47,926 nucleotides of DNA from Ruminococcaceae bacterium D5 (GTDB lineage Bacteria > Bacillota > Clostridia > Oscillospirales > Ruminococcaceae): contig FORK01000002.1 in NCBI GenBank assembly GCA_900113995.1, forward strand, positions 115,794 to 163,719, written 5' to 3'. The translations under genes were made by a program, and so were the position numbers. Positions 32,577 through 40,403 of this stretch are shown here, one piece after another; position 1 is the first letter of the stretch; each line of letters opens with the position of its first letter. Under the pieces are notes generated by a model. It worked only from the letters and a program-made list of their open reading frames with translations. It did not search any database and had not been told where the DNA came from.

Positions 32577-33612
32577 ACGAATGAAGGAAGAAAACACCGA
32601 GTATAAGATTGCGGTATTCCGGCAGAAACAGTCGCTGCCTTACGAAGCAAAGGTAGCTCACGCAGAAATCAGGGCGCGGGAGTTTTACCACGAGCTGGAC
32701 GGCATGTGCTGCGTCTCGGTCGGAGGGTTGGACAGCATCACGCTGCTGCTTTTTCTGCGGTCGCTCGGGATTGACGTGCCGGCCGTCTCAGTGTCGAGCC
32801 TGGAGGACAAAAGCATCCAAAAGATCCACAAGGAGCTGGGGGTGATCGAGCTGAAACCGCTGAAAAGTAAGGTGGAGGTGATTCGGGAATTCGGATATCC
32901 GGTCATCAGCAAGGAAACAGCGGGAAAAATCAGCCATATCCAGCACCCCACACCGAAAAATGCGACGGTCCGCCACGCGATTATAACTGGAGAAACGGGG
33001 GAATATGGCGGGTTCCGAAGCGGGACGCGGATGAGGCTGGCACAAAAATGGCTTGATCTCTTCGGCGGGCCGGAGAACGAAAACGAAGGGACGCATTATC
33101 AGACCGCGCCTTTTCTGGTGTCGGACCGGTGCTGCTACTATCTCAAGGAAAAACCATGCTCGGACTACCAGAAGCAGACGGGGCGCGCGCCTTATCTCGG
33201 GCTGATGGCCTCGGAAGGCGGGAGAAGGCAAAAGGCGCTGATGATGCATGGGTGCAACTATTACAGCAAAGCTTCAACGCGCTCCGCACCGTTTGCCGTT
33301 TTTTCGCGGCAGGATTTGTTGCAGCTTGCGCTTGATCTGAAGGTCCCGGTGCCGGAAATTTACGGCGAGATCGTCCGGGATGAGGACGGGACCCTGCGCA
33401 CGACAAAGGCCCAGCGGACGGGATGCAGCATGTGCGGGTTTGGCATCCACATGGAGGGCAGGCCGCACCGCTTCGACCGGCTCCGGGAGAACAATCCGCG
33501 CGAATGGGAATTTTGGATGTATCAAATGGGATGGGGCCGGGTACTCGACTACATCGGGGTTGAGTGGGAAAACGAACCCGGGGAAACCATCGGACAAACG
33601 GCACTGTGGTGA
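32560..33612 (+). CDS. Phosphoadenosine phosphosulphate reductase-family protein
   Basis: The 350-residue protein is of the PAPS-reductase/adenine nucleotide alpha-hydrolase type, with a PP-loop in the variant form SVGGLDS (about 57-63), a middle domain, and a C-terminal cysteine motif (GCSMCGFGIH). Such proteins are common in clostridial phages and relate to DndC and IbrA. The chemistry is unproven but ATP pyrophosphatase activity is likely, perhaps for sulphur or nucleotide modification. The start at 32560 has GGAGG 10 nt upstream. It follows the DNA methyltransferase fusion. Confidence 0.82.
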   Translation: MKSVIERMKEENTEYKIAVFRQKQSLPYEAKVAHAEIRAREFYHELDGMCCVSVGGLDSITLLLFLRSLGIDVPAVSVSSLEDKSIQKIHKELGVIELKPLKSKVEVIREFGYPVISKETAGKISHIQHPTPKNATVRHAIITGETGEYGGFRSGTRMRLAQKWLDLFGGPENENEGTHYQTAPFLVSDRCCYYLKEKPCSDYQKQTGRAPYLGLMASEGGRRQKALMMHGCNYYSKASTRSAPFAVFSRQDLLQLALDLKVPVPEIYGEIVRDEDGTLRTTKAQRTGCSMCGFGIHMEGRPHRFDRLRENNPREWEFWMYQMGWGRVLDYIGVEWENEPGETIGQTALW

Positions 33613-33624
33613 AAGGAGCTTACA

Positions 33625-33930
33625 ATGAGCGATTTAATCAGCCGGGAGGCGCTGCTCGATTACATAGACAGCACTAACGAAATTAAGGACTGGTGCTTAA
33701 ATCGGTATAGCGCAGACTGGATTTATAGTTTCGTCAAATCCGCTCCCGCCGTCGATGCCGCGCCTGTGGTGCATGGGCGGTGGGAGCGAAAACGCAGCAA
33801 TGTGTATTGCACTGCCTGCGGCAAGGGATATCGGATCACAAACGGCGGGCCTAATGTCATGACTTTTGTGTACTGCCCCATGTGTGGCGCTCGGATGGAC
33901 GGGAAGGAGGATGGTGCTGACCATGAGTGA
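33625..33930 (+). CDS. Zinc-ribbon prophage protein, 101 residues
   Basis: The N-terminus reads MSDLISREALLDYID, the C-terminal half HGRWERKRSNVYCTACGKGY...YCPMCGARMDG, a four-cysteine zinc ribbon (CxxC...CxxC). This is a common phage protein of unknown role. It overlaps the DUF551 gene start by 8 bp. Confidence 0.82.
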   Translation: MSDLISREALLDYIDSTNEIKDWCLNRYSADWIYSFVKSAPAVDAAPVVHGRWERKRSNVYCTACGKGYRITNGGPNVMTFVYCPMCGARMDGKEDGADHE

Positions 33931-34336
33931 ATGGATTTCGGTCAAGGATAGACTGCCGGACAAGTTAGAGCCGGTGAACATCGTGTGGGTAAACAGGGAG
34001 CCAGAGCCATATTATTCGCACATCAAAGACAAACCATTCGTTTCCACAGGATATTACCACAACGGAAAATGGTGGTGGTATTCTTGCGTATGCGAAGACT
34101 ATCTTGAGGAATACGGATGTAGCGAATGTGATTCTGTGGACAATGGCATAGAGATCACCCACTGGTTGCCGCTGCCGGAACCGCCGAAGGAGGATCCCAA
34201 GGTTAGCGCCGAAAACGCCCAGCTTCGGCAGGAGAGAGATGCGGCGGTGCGTGATCTTGCCTATATTGGATCATGCGTAGTCTGCAAGCATAATAAATAT
34301 CCTTGCGAACGCGAGGACAACGGGCATGTCAGGTGA
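33923..34336 (+). CDS. DUF551-domain protein
   Basis: The 137-residue protein shows the DUF551 signatures MSEWISVKDRLPD at the start and ITHWLPLPEPPKE near residue 85, followed by a short tail with a C-x2-C pair and a final cysteine. DUF551 proteins are widespread in phages and of unknown function. GC content is lower than in the surrounding prophage. Confidence 0.85.
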   Translation: MSEWISVKDRLPDKLEPVNIVWVNREPEPYYSHIKDKPFVSTGYYHNGKWWWYSCVCEDYLEEYGCSECDSVDNGIEITHWLPLPEPPKEDPKVSAENAQLRQERDAAVRDLAYIGSCVVCKHNKYPCEREDNGHVR

Positions 34337-34376
34337 TTTGAGTGGCGCGGCCCGGACGGGAGAGGGGAGGACTGAA

Positions 34377-34826
34377 ATGCTTAGACTTACGCCGATATCA
34401 TTAGCCGAGGCCAATGCTTTTGTGGCGGAGCACCATCGGCACCACCGGCCAGTGACCGGGCACAAATTTAGCGTCGCCTGCTCGGAGGGAGATAAGGTTG
34501 TCGGAGTTGCTATTGTTGGACGACCGGTCAGTCGATATCTGGATGACGGCTGGACCTTAGAGGTCAACCGCTGTTGTACGGACGGTACACACAATGCTTG
34601 CTCTATGCTGTATGGCGCAGCATGGCGGGCGGCAAAGGCAATGGGCTATAAGCGGCTAATAACGTATATCCTCGATACTGAGACGGGAGCAAGCCTCAAG
34701 GCGGCGGGATTTCGATGCGTCGGTAAAGCTGGCGGCGAGAGATGGACGGGCACCCGCAGGCCGGAGGTTGACCTTTGCCCGGCGCAGTTAAAATTCAGAT
34801 TCGAGCGAGGGGAGGTCGACACATGA
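34377..34826 (+). CDS. XF1762-family (GNAT-like) protein
   Basis: The 149-residue protein matches the phage XF1762 family: LTPISLAEANAFVAEHHRHHRPVTGHKFSVACSEGDKVVG, then LEVNRCCTDGTHNACSMLYGAAWRAAKAMGYKRLITYIL. It is N-acetyltransferase-like and could modify a protein, tRNA or base, but no substrate is known. The start at 34377 has GGGGAGG 7 nt upstream; its stop overlaps the next start. Confidence 0.82.
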   Translation: MLRLTPISLAEANAFVAEHHRHHRPVTGHKFSVACSEGDKVVGVAIVGRPVSRYLDDGWTLEVNRCCTDGTHNACSMLYGAAWRAAKAMGYKRLITYILDTETGASLKAAGFRCVGKAGGERWTGTRRPEVDLCPAQLKFRFERGEVDT

Positions 34827-35218
34827 GCGAACTGCCAGAAAAGGTCCTGCGATTTGACATTGCGCGCGTCAATTATGGCAGGCGGAAAATATGCCGATGC
34901 CTAAATCCGCATTACGAAATCGACGCGCAAAACCGTCTCGTGGTATGCAATGACTGCGGCGCGATTATTGATCCGTTTGATGCGCTGGTTGATATTGCGG
35001 AGCATTACGAGAGGATTGAGCGTTGGAATCAGGCTGCATTAGATCAGCGGCGAGAAATCGAAAATTATAAACCGCGTCTATTGGTGATACGGGAGCTTGA
35101 GAAACGATATTGCGGACAAAAGATGGTCCCGAGGTGCCCGCACTGCGGGAAGCCGTTTGACCTCAAGGAGATTGCCAAAGGATCGTGGTGCAGCAGACGA
35201 TTTTTGGAGGAAAAATGA
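34823..35218 (+). CDS. Zinc-ribbon prophage protein, 131 residues
   Basis: The protein has two cysteine groups: C-R-C...C-NDC at about 24-45 and CPHCGKPFDL...WC near the C-terminus. Between them is a helical part. The role is unknown. It is coupled to the genes on both sides by overlaps. Confidence 0.65.
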   Translation: MSELPEKVLRFDIARVNYGRRKICRCLNPHYEIDAQNRLVVCNDCGAIIDPFDALVDIAEHYERIERWNQAALDQRREIENYKPRLLVIRELEKRYCGQKMVPRCPHCGKPFDLKEIAKGSWCSRRFLEEK

Positions 35219-35328
35219 TGCTTGACTACATGTTAGCCCTGCGCATAGACCCTCTGGGCGCGGTGATCTCGCTTAGTATCTGTTTTGGGTTGGCTCTCGG
35301 TGTTCAGTTGGGGAGGTGGACGAGATAA
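35215..35328 (+). CDS. Single-span membrane peptide, 37 residues
   Basis: MMLDYMLALRIDPLGAVISL continues into one hydrophobic helix and ends RWTR. GGAGG lies 5 nt before the first ATG (8 nt before the second), and the ORF overlaps both neighbours. The coupling supports translation; the function is unknown. Confidence 0.5.
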   Translation: MMLDYMLALRIDPLGAVISLSICFGLALGVQLGRWTR

Positions 35329-35579
35329 AGATCAGATGCAGCAATAAGGACTGCCCAAAGAGGCCGCCGGAATTTTGCGAAGGTGAATACATCTGTGAAG
35401 AAGCCGAGTATGGATGCGGCGGATATGATAAACGGGAACGTCCCTGCCGCTCCTGCCTGTTGGAATTGAAGTGCGGTTTACCCGCATGTCCGATTTGGAC
35501 CAAGTGGGCATATCATGCATGGGCCTCATTTCGGGCAGACGCAAAAGAGCGGCTTGAAAGCAAAGGAGAAACGCCATGA
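35316..35579 (+). CDS. Cysteine-rich prophage protein, 87 residues
   Basis: The protein begins at a GTG within the end of the small membrane peptide. It contains ten cysteines (IRCSNKDCPKRPPEFCEGEYICEE...CGGYDKRERPCRSCLLELKCGLPAC), most likely a zinc-binding fold. No family is recognised. The stop overlaps the DUF4406 start by 4 bp. Confidence 0.6.
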   Translation: MDEIKIRCSNKDCPKRPPEFCEGEYICEEAEYGCGGYDKRERPCRSCLLELKCGLPACPIWTKWAYHAWASFRADAKERLESKGETP

Positions 35580-35905
35580 TCTACTACATTGCCGGAAGAA
35601 TCACCGGGAATCCGGACTACAAAGAGGAATTCGAGCGGGCGGCGCGGGAAATCGCGCGGCTTGATCCGGGGGCGGTGATCCTGAATCCGGCTGTCCTGCC
35701 CGAAGGACTGAGCAACGAGGGCTATATGAGAATTTGCTTCGCCATGCTGGATGTGGCGGAAACGGTGGTATTTCTGCCGGGGTCGGAAAAGAGCGATGGC
35801 GCGAAGCTTGAAGAAGCGTATTGCAGATATACCGGGAAACGGACGACCACGCTGCTGCACATGGTGCTGAAAAAAAGATTGGAGGAAAAAAGCAATGGCA
35901 AATGA
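35576..35905 (+). CDS. DUF4406 protein (nucleoside deoxyribosyltransferase-like)
   Basis: The 109-residue protein starts MIYYIAGRITGNPDYKEEFERAA and has ILNPAVLPEGLSNEGYMRICFAMLDVAETVVFLPG, the DUF4406 pattern related to nucleoside 2-deoxyribosyltransferases. It may salvage or alter nucleotides during infection; activity is unproven. Confidence 0.85.
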   Translation: MIYYIAGRITGNPDYKEEFERAAREIARLDPGAVILNPAVLPEGLSNEGYMRICFAMLDVAETVVFLPGSEKSDGAKLEEAYCRYTGKRTTTLLHMVLKKRLEEKSNGK

Positions 35906-36497
35906 AGCATACAAGGCCATCGAGCGGGATGGGATTTATTTTATCGACTGCCCGGAATGCGGACGGGAGATTCAGACGCGGCAGGCGGAGTTTGAAAGCA
36001 TGGACGAAGCATTCTGTGAGGCGCTGGGCCGCTGCACCTGCGAGGGAGCGCGGGAGTGGCGCAGGATTAAGCCGTCTAACGTGATTGAGACCGGTGCGGA
36101 ATCGGATCAATATGATACAGCGCCATGCCGTTTCTGCGGGCAGATGCAGACGGTAGTACCGGACAGGCTGGGCGGATTGACGCCGGTGGAATATGTGACG
36201 AGGCTTTGCCGGTGTGCTTCGGCGCGGGATTACCAAAGGCGTCTGGAGCGGGAGCGCCAGCGGGCGCAGGACCTCGAGCGGGCGCAAAGCCACGTCCGGA
36301 CCCTGTTTTCCGATTTCAAAGCCCGGGAAAAGGTACATGAGCTGCTGACCGACTGCTGCGCAATGGTTTACGACGCGGCACTGCTGAAGGTGTCGGTGTC
36401 GCTGGACGGAGAGGCAACCGCCGTCGTCAGCCGGAATTCGAAGGGATCGCTGAAAATCGAGCGCAAGGAGCACACCAGCGAGGGCGTCGAGATTTGA
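35895..36497 (+). CDS. Hypothetical prophage protein with zinc-site cysteines, 200 residues
   Basis: The N-terminal half carries FIDCPECGREI, CTC, CRFCGQMQ and LCRCASARDY cysteine groups, then a helical middle (RRLERERQRAQDLERAQSHVRTL). A small C-terminal domain follows. It is probably zinc-binding. It is the last of the closely packed early genes; a 171-bp gap follows. Confidence 0.65.
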   Translation: MANEAYKAIERDGIYFIDCPECGREIQTRQAEFESMDEAFCEALGRCTCEGAREWRRIKPSNVIETGAESDQYDTAPCRFCGQMQTVVPDRLGGLTPVEYVTRLCRCASARDYQRRLERERQRAQDLERAQSHVRTLFSDFKAREKVHELLTDCCAMVYDAALLKVSVSLDGEATAVVSRNSKGSLKIERKEHTSEGVEI

Positions 36498-36514
36498 TTT
36501 ACTCGGAAAATAGG

Positions 36515-36541
36515 GATCAAAAGGCACTGCGCCTTTTGATC
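36515..36541. repeat. Perfect 11-bp inverted repeat
   Basis: GATCAAAAGGC and GCCTTTTGATC flank ACTGC. There is no T run, so it is a poor terminator; it may be part of a replication origin for the HUH protein downstream. Confidence 0.6.
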
Positions 36542-36590
36542 TCGGAACCATGGTTATTGTTTGGACGCTGCTCTGATTCAAAAAAACAAA

Positions 36591-36636
36591 GAAGTTAAAA
36601 GAAGTTAAAACAAGGGTCCTCGCGCGCGTACGCGCG
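36591..36636. other. Iteron-like tandem repeat plus GC palindrome, candidate origin
   Basis: GAAGTTAAAA occurs twice in exact tandem (36591-36600, 36601-36610), one helical turn each. A 14-bp palindrome CGCGCGTACGCGCG (36623-36636) follows. The block lies 32 bp before the HUH Rep gene. Confidence 0.5.
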
Positions 36637-36668
36637 TCCCCTTATGCGATAAATCAGAGGAGGAAAAT

Positions 36669-37433
36669 ATGCTGGTAGATACAACCATCAAGGCAGGAAA
36701 TGTGCTGGAGATCATGCAGTTTCGCTATCATCCGATCGAATCGACAGAAAGAAATAAAAAGCTGAAGGCATCGGACCAGAAACAGATTATGCGGAATCTG
36801 AGGGCGTCCCGCCGGCACTGTGCAAGGCTGATTAACCAAAATTTTGCCGGAGACGGAATTTGGGTGGGGCTGGATTACAGCGATGAGAATCTTCCGGCGG
36901 ATGATGAGGCGGCCATGCACGAGCTGGTGAAATTTTTGAGAAGGCTGCGGGCCAGAAGAAAACGACTGGGCATGACGCCGCTAAAATACATCGCCAACAT
37001 CGAAAGCCTGGGGACGCGGGTGCATCATCATGTGATTCTCAACAGGATCGAATACGCAGAGCTGAAAAAGCTCTGGACGCTCGGGAGAGTATCCTATGCC
37101 GAGATGGACGCTTATTCGGATTACATCAGCATTGCCAACTACATCACGAAAGAAAAGAAAGGAAAGCACAAGAAAAAGTGGATTCAGTCCAAAAACCTGC
37201 TTCCGCCGGTGATTACCATCGACGCCGCCAAAAGGGCTGGCGTTGTAAAAATTCCGCGCGGGTACAAAGAACTGGACCGGGATCTCGAAGCAGGAGATTT
37301 CGGACCCGGACTGTATGTGCGCTGTATGAAAATTGATCATAGGGGGAAGAAAAATGCGGCAGCAATCGGAAAAAATCATCGTGGAGATTTGGAAGGACGG
37401 GAGCAGGGTCAAAACCATAGACTTCGGGGGTGA
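36669..37433 (+). CDS. HUH-type rolling-circle replication initiator (Rep-like)
   Basis: The 254-residue protein has the three HUH motifs in order: motif 1 as WVGLDYSDENLP (about 58-69), motif 2 as SLGTRVHHHVIL (about 110-121), and motif 3 with catalytic tyrosine and lysine in SIANYITKEKKGK (about 155-167). Such proteins nick one strand at an origin hairpin and stay linked to the 5' end. The gene has GAGGAGG upstream and follows repeats and palindromes typical of an origin. It may start prophage replication by a rolling-circle route. Confidence 0.75.
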   Translation: MLVDTTIKAGNVLEIMQFRYHPIESTERNKKLKASDQKQIMRNLRASRRHCARLINQNFAGDGIWVGLDYSDENLPADDEAAMHELVKFLRRLRARRKRLGMTPLKYIANIESLGTRVHHHVILNRIEYAELKKLWTLGRVSYAEMDAYSDYISIANYITKEKKGKHKKKWIQSKNLLPPVITIDAAKRAGVVKIPRGYKELDRDLEAGDFGPGLYVRCMKIDHRGKKNAAAIGKNHRGDLEGREQGQNHRLRG

Positions 37434-37710
37434 TCGGGCGGGAGCGAGAACCATTGCGGTGACGTCCGCCGAGCCCGAGCCGGAGGCGAAGGGGGAGCGG
37501 GAACCGTCACCCATGCAAGGGACGCCCAAGAGCGCGAGCAAAGCGAAGCGTGATTGGATGCGGCCTACTGCTTTCTTCGCCATGCTCAACCGGCCGGGAC
37601 CGGGAAAGCCTGTGCTGACAGTGAACGGACAGGAACTGAGGGCTGCGGACGCGGTGAAATTTCTGAAAACCGGACGGTCGAAAAGAGGTGCTGCGCTTGC
37701 GTTGGATTGA
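37354..37710 (+). CDS. Unrecognised prophage protein with repeat-encoded middle
   Basis: The 118-residue protein starts MRQQSEKIIVEIWKDGSRV; about residues 34-72 are encoded by the second copy of the 117-bp repeat, and a new C-terminus follows (FFAMLNRPGPGKP...VNGQELRAADAVKFLKTG). The N-terminus is unrelated to that of the gene at 28063, so the repeat has been shuffled between two contexts. The function is unknown. Confidence 0.65.
   Translation: MRQQSEKIIVEIWKDGSRVKTIDFGGDRAGARTIAVTSAEPEPEAKGEREPSPMQGTPKSASKAKRDWMRPTAFFAMLNRPGPGKPVLTVNGQELRAADAVKFLKTGRSKRGAALALD
37455..37571 (+). repeat. 117-bp exact direct repeat, copy 2
   Basis: This copy is identical to 28299-28415 and lies in the same reading frame of an otherwise unrelated gene, 9,156 bp away. 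Confidence 0.95.
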
Positions 37711-38128
37711 TCGGGCGGGAGACTGCGCCAGAAGATACCAGCAAAACCGCAAAGAACTCGGCCGGATGAAACGGTACAGGAGAAAGCGGCATGAAATCCC
37801 TTCGCGGGGCGGCATCCAGAAGCCGGTCGAAGCGGAGGTTTTGTCGTGCTGCGATGAAAACCGGGCGGTCCAGCTCGAACGTGAGATTGATGCGGTGGAG
37901 TGGGCCTTTGCAAAAATCAGGCAGATCGCAGACAGCGGAACTACGGTGAGCGAGAGGGACATCGCGCGCAATACGGCCAGACTTGCGGAGGTCGTCTACA
38001 TCAAGCGTTCGCATGGAGTGATGGGGGCCTCGGTGCTGCTGAATTTTTCAGACCGAACGGCGACGCGGTATAATAAAATCTTTCTGCGGCTGGTGGCCGC
38101 CAGAATGGGCTTTTTGGAGTGTTCCTAG
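37688..38128 (+). CDS. Probable phage late-gene activator (ArpU/RinA-like)
   Basis: The 146-residue basic protein ends in a sigma-70 region-4-like part, VVYIKRSHGVMGASVLLNFSDRTATRYNKIFLRLVAARMGFL. Proteins of this size and position, directly before the terminase genes, activate late transcription in Gram-positive phages. The start is a GTG at 37688 overlapping the previous gene. Family assignment is from context and the C-terminal helix-turn-helix-like segment. Confidence 0.6.
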   Translation: MLRLRWIDRAGDCARRYQQNRKELGRMKRYRRKRHEIPSRGGIQKPVEAEVLSCCDENRAVQLEREIDAVEWAFAKIRQIADSGTTVSERDIARNTARLAEVVYIKRSHGVMGASVLLNFSDRTATRYNKIFLRLVAARMGFLECS

Positions 38129-38202
38129 GTTCCTTTGCGGATTGCGGCCCACTGTAAAGTTGGCGGATTCCGGCAGAAAAAAAGTGATATTCTAATAGCA
38201 TA

Positions 38203-38236
38203 GAAGGCCGTCCGAAAGGGCGGTCTTTCTGTTTTT
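38203..38236 (+). terminator. Hairpin terminator before the packaging genes
   Basis: AAGGCCGTCC and GGGCGGTCTT pair (one G-U or equivalent mismatch) around GAAA. The stem is followed by TTCTGTTTTT. Confidence 0.65.
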
Positions 38237-38237
38237 A

Positions 38238-38257
38238 GCGAACGGCATGTTCGCTTT
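38238..38257. repeat. Hairpin element A upstream of terS
   Basis: GCGAAC-GGCAT-GTTCGC is a perfect dyad followed by TTTC. The block AACGGCATGTTCGCTTTC differs at two positions from element B before the capsid gene. Confidence 0.55.
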
Positions 38258-38308
38258 CAGTGTAAAACTCGGCAATGGCTTTGCAGAAAACATACAGGGG
38301 GGAGGACA

Positions 38309-38782
38309 GTGCAGGCGGTAAGGACGCTGACCGAGCGGGAAGAGAAATTCTGCCGGGAATATTGCTATTACTACAACGCTACGCGCGCTGCGATCATAGC
38401 CGGATATGGGCGCCGCAAGGACGGGACGATCAACGAGAAATCCGCAGCGGTACAGGGCTGCAAGCTCATGAAGCGCCCGGAAATTCGGGAGAGAATCGAC
38501 GAAATTTCGAAAAATGCCGCAAGGGAAGCGGGAGCTACCCCCTATTACGTCGCCAAAAAGCTCAAGACGACGGCGGACCGGTGCTTGCAGGAGGTGAAGC
38601 CGAAGATGGCGTTTAACCATCAGACCAGAAGGCTTGAGGAAACAGGGGAGTTCACCTTCAACGCCTCCGGCGCGGTGAGGGCTTTGAAGGTCCTCGCGGA
38701 TATCAACGGAATGTGCCGCCCGCACGAGGAAGAGCCGGATGAAAAAACGCTTGAGATCAGCCTGAAGGTGATCGGGGAATGA
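38309..38782 (+). CDS. terS: Terminase small subunit
   Basis: The 157-residue protein has the terminase_2-type N-terminal HTH (LTEREEKFCREYCYYYNATRAAIIAGYG...AAVQGCKLMKRPEIRERIDEI) that recognises the packaging site. The start is GTG at 38309 with GGAGGA 4 nt upstream. Its stop overlaps the terL start by 4 bp. Confidence 0.92.
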   Translation: MQAVRTLTEREEKFCREYCYYYNATRAAIIAGYGRRKDGTINEKSAAVQGCKLMKRPEIRERIDEISKNAAREAGATPYYVAKKLKTTADRCLQEVKPKMAFNHQTRRLEETGEFTFNASGAVRALKVLADINGMCRPHEEEPDEKTLEISLKVIGE

Positions 38783-40161
38783 AACTGGGTCTTACCGTCA
38801 GCCGCAAACAGCGGGAGTTTATCGAGGCCGACGCCGACGAGGTGTTTTACGGGGGAGCGGCCGGAGGCGGAAAATCCTTTGCGCAGGTGATCGACGCGCT
38901 GCTCTACGCTTTGCAGTATCCCGGATCAAGGCAGCTCATTCTTCGGCGCAGCTTCCCGGAGTTGTCGCGGTCAATCATTCTCGTTTCGCAGGCCAACTAC
39001 CCGAGAAGGCTGGCAAAATACAATTCCACCGGGCGGGTCTGGAAATTCCAAAGCGGCAGCATGATCGAGTTCGGGTACTGCGATTCCGAGGCGGATGTGA
39101 CGCAGTACCAGTCCGCCGAATATGACGTGATTCGGTTCGACGAGCTGACCCATTTCACCGAGTTTCAGTACGTTTACATGCTGTCGCGGATACGCGGCGT
39201 CAATGATTTTCCGAAGTCGATCCGCTCGACCGGAAACCCCGGCGGGGTCGGTCATGCGTGGGTCAAGGCGCGGTTCATCGATCCGAGGCCGGAGGGAGTG
39301 AAGGGGACGCTGCCGAGCGGGAGAAGCGTCCTGTATATTCCGGCAAAGGTAACCGACAACCCGTTCCTGATGAAGAGCGACCCCGGTTACATCAAGCGTC
39401 TGGAGGAGCTGCCCGAGGCGCAGCGCAGGGCGCTGCTCGATGGGGATTGGAACATCTTCGAGGGACAGTATTTTACCGGATGGGACCCGGAAATTCATGT
39501 GGTAAAGCCGTTCCCGATTCCCGATTACTGGCGCAGATATCTCAGCATCGACTACGGCCGGGACATGCTCGCGGCGCTCTGGACCGCCTTCGACCCGCAG
39601 GGGCGCGGGGTGGTTTACCGGGAATTCTGCTCCGGGCTGGACGGCGCATTTTTCAACAAAGGCGGGAAAACCTGCGGGGCGCTCCCGCTGCTGGCGAGGG
39701 ACGCGGCGCGGGAAATTCTGCGGGAAAACGCGGGGGAAAAGCTCTCGGGAGCGTTCGCGCCCCCTGACCTCTGGAACAAACACGCCGATACCGGACAGTC
39801 CACCGCCGAAGTGATGGCCGGAGAGGGGCTTTCGCTGGTTCGGGCGGATAACCGGAGGGATCAGGGATGGATGGCGGTTGCCGACGCGCTCAGGATGGAA
39901 ACGGACGAGCAGGGATGTCCGGTGCCGGGGCTGCGGGTGTTCGAAAACTGCCGGGTGCTGATTACATCCCTGCCTCAGCTGCAATACGACCTCAAAAACC
40001 CCGATGACTGCGCGGCCGAGCCGCACGAGATCACCCACGCGCCGGACGCGCTGCGGTATCTGCTGGCGGGGCGGCCTGCGAGGGCGAGAATCCCCGAGCC
40101 GGAAAACCCGTTTGAGCCGGAGCGTTCGGGGGACGAGGCGTTGGCAATGTTCGGGATCTGA
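38779..40161 (+). CDS. terL: Terminase large subunit
   Basis: The 460-residue protein has the packaging ATPase with Walker A GGAAGGGKS (about 25-33), Walker B VIRFDELT (about 114-121), motif III STGNPGG, and the nuclease domain starting LSIDYGRD, ending with HAPDALRYLL. It cuts and pumps DNA into the prohead. Length is complete and no key motif is lost. Confidence 0.95.
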   Translation: MKLGLTVSRKQREFIEADADEVFYGGAAGGGKSFAQVIDALLYALQYPGSRQLILRRSFPELSRSIILVSQANYPRRLAKYNSTGRVWKFQSGSMIEFGYCDSEADVTQYQSAEYDVIRFDELTHFTEFQYVYMLSRIRGVNDFPKSIRSTGNPGGVGHAWVKARFIDPRPEGVKGTLPSGRSVLYIPAKVTDNPFLMKSDPGYIKRLEELPEAQRRALLDGDWNIFEGQYFTGWDPEIHVVKPFPIPDYWRRYLSIDYGRDMLAALWTAFDPQGRGVVYREFCSGLDGAFFNKGGKTCGALPLLARDAAREILRENAGEKLSGAFAPPDLWNKHADTGQSTAEVMAGEGLSLVRADNRRDQGWMAVADALRMETDEQGCPVPGLRVFENCRVLITSLPQLQYDLKNPDDCAAEPHEITHAPDALRYLLAGRPARARIPEPENPFEPERSGDEALAMFGI

Positions 40162-40223
40162 CAGGAGGCCGCGCTTCATGCGGAGCGGGTGGATCGAAAC
40201 GGAATCTGACAGGAGGGAAAACA

Positions 40224-40403
40224 GTGGCGGAAGTATTGTGCGGGATCGTCCTGCTGGCGGTTGGGTATTTCGCGGGGACAAGGCGGCGCGGAAAGCCCCC
40301 GGAAATCGAGATGACCGAGGACGAGCGGGAACGGGCGGAAAGCCTGAAAGAGCAGTGGGACGCGCTGAGAGGCTACGGAGGGAGGAAGCCCAATGGAAGA
40401 TAA
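40224..40403 (+). CDS. Small membrane protein between terL and portal, 59 residues
   Basis: The GTG-started ORF reads MAEVLCGIVLLAVGYFAGTR, one membrane helix, then a charged tail (TEDERERAESLKEQWDALRG). AGGAGGG is 7 nt upstream, and its stop overlaps the portal gene start. A membrane peptide at this position is often seen in phages; the function is unknown. Confidence 0.6.
   Translation: MAEVLCGIVLLAVGYFAGTRRRGKPPEIEMTEDERERAESLKEQWDALRGYGGRKPNGR

Noticed and set aside
31432-32691. 419-residue reverse frame
   Set aside because: It is antisense to the helicase-methyltransferase fusion and has no domain or ribosome site.
36515-36541. Rho-independent terminator
   Set aside because: The stem is perfect but not followed by a T run in either direction; recorded as an inverted repeat.
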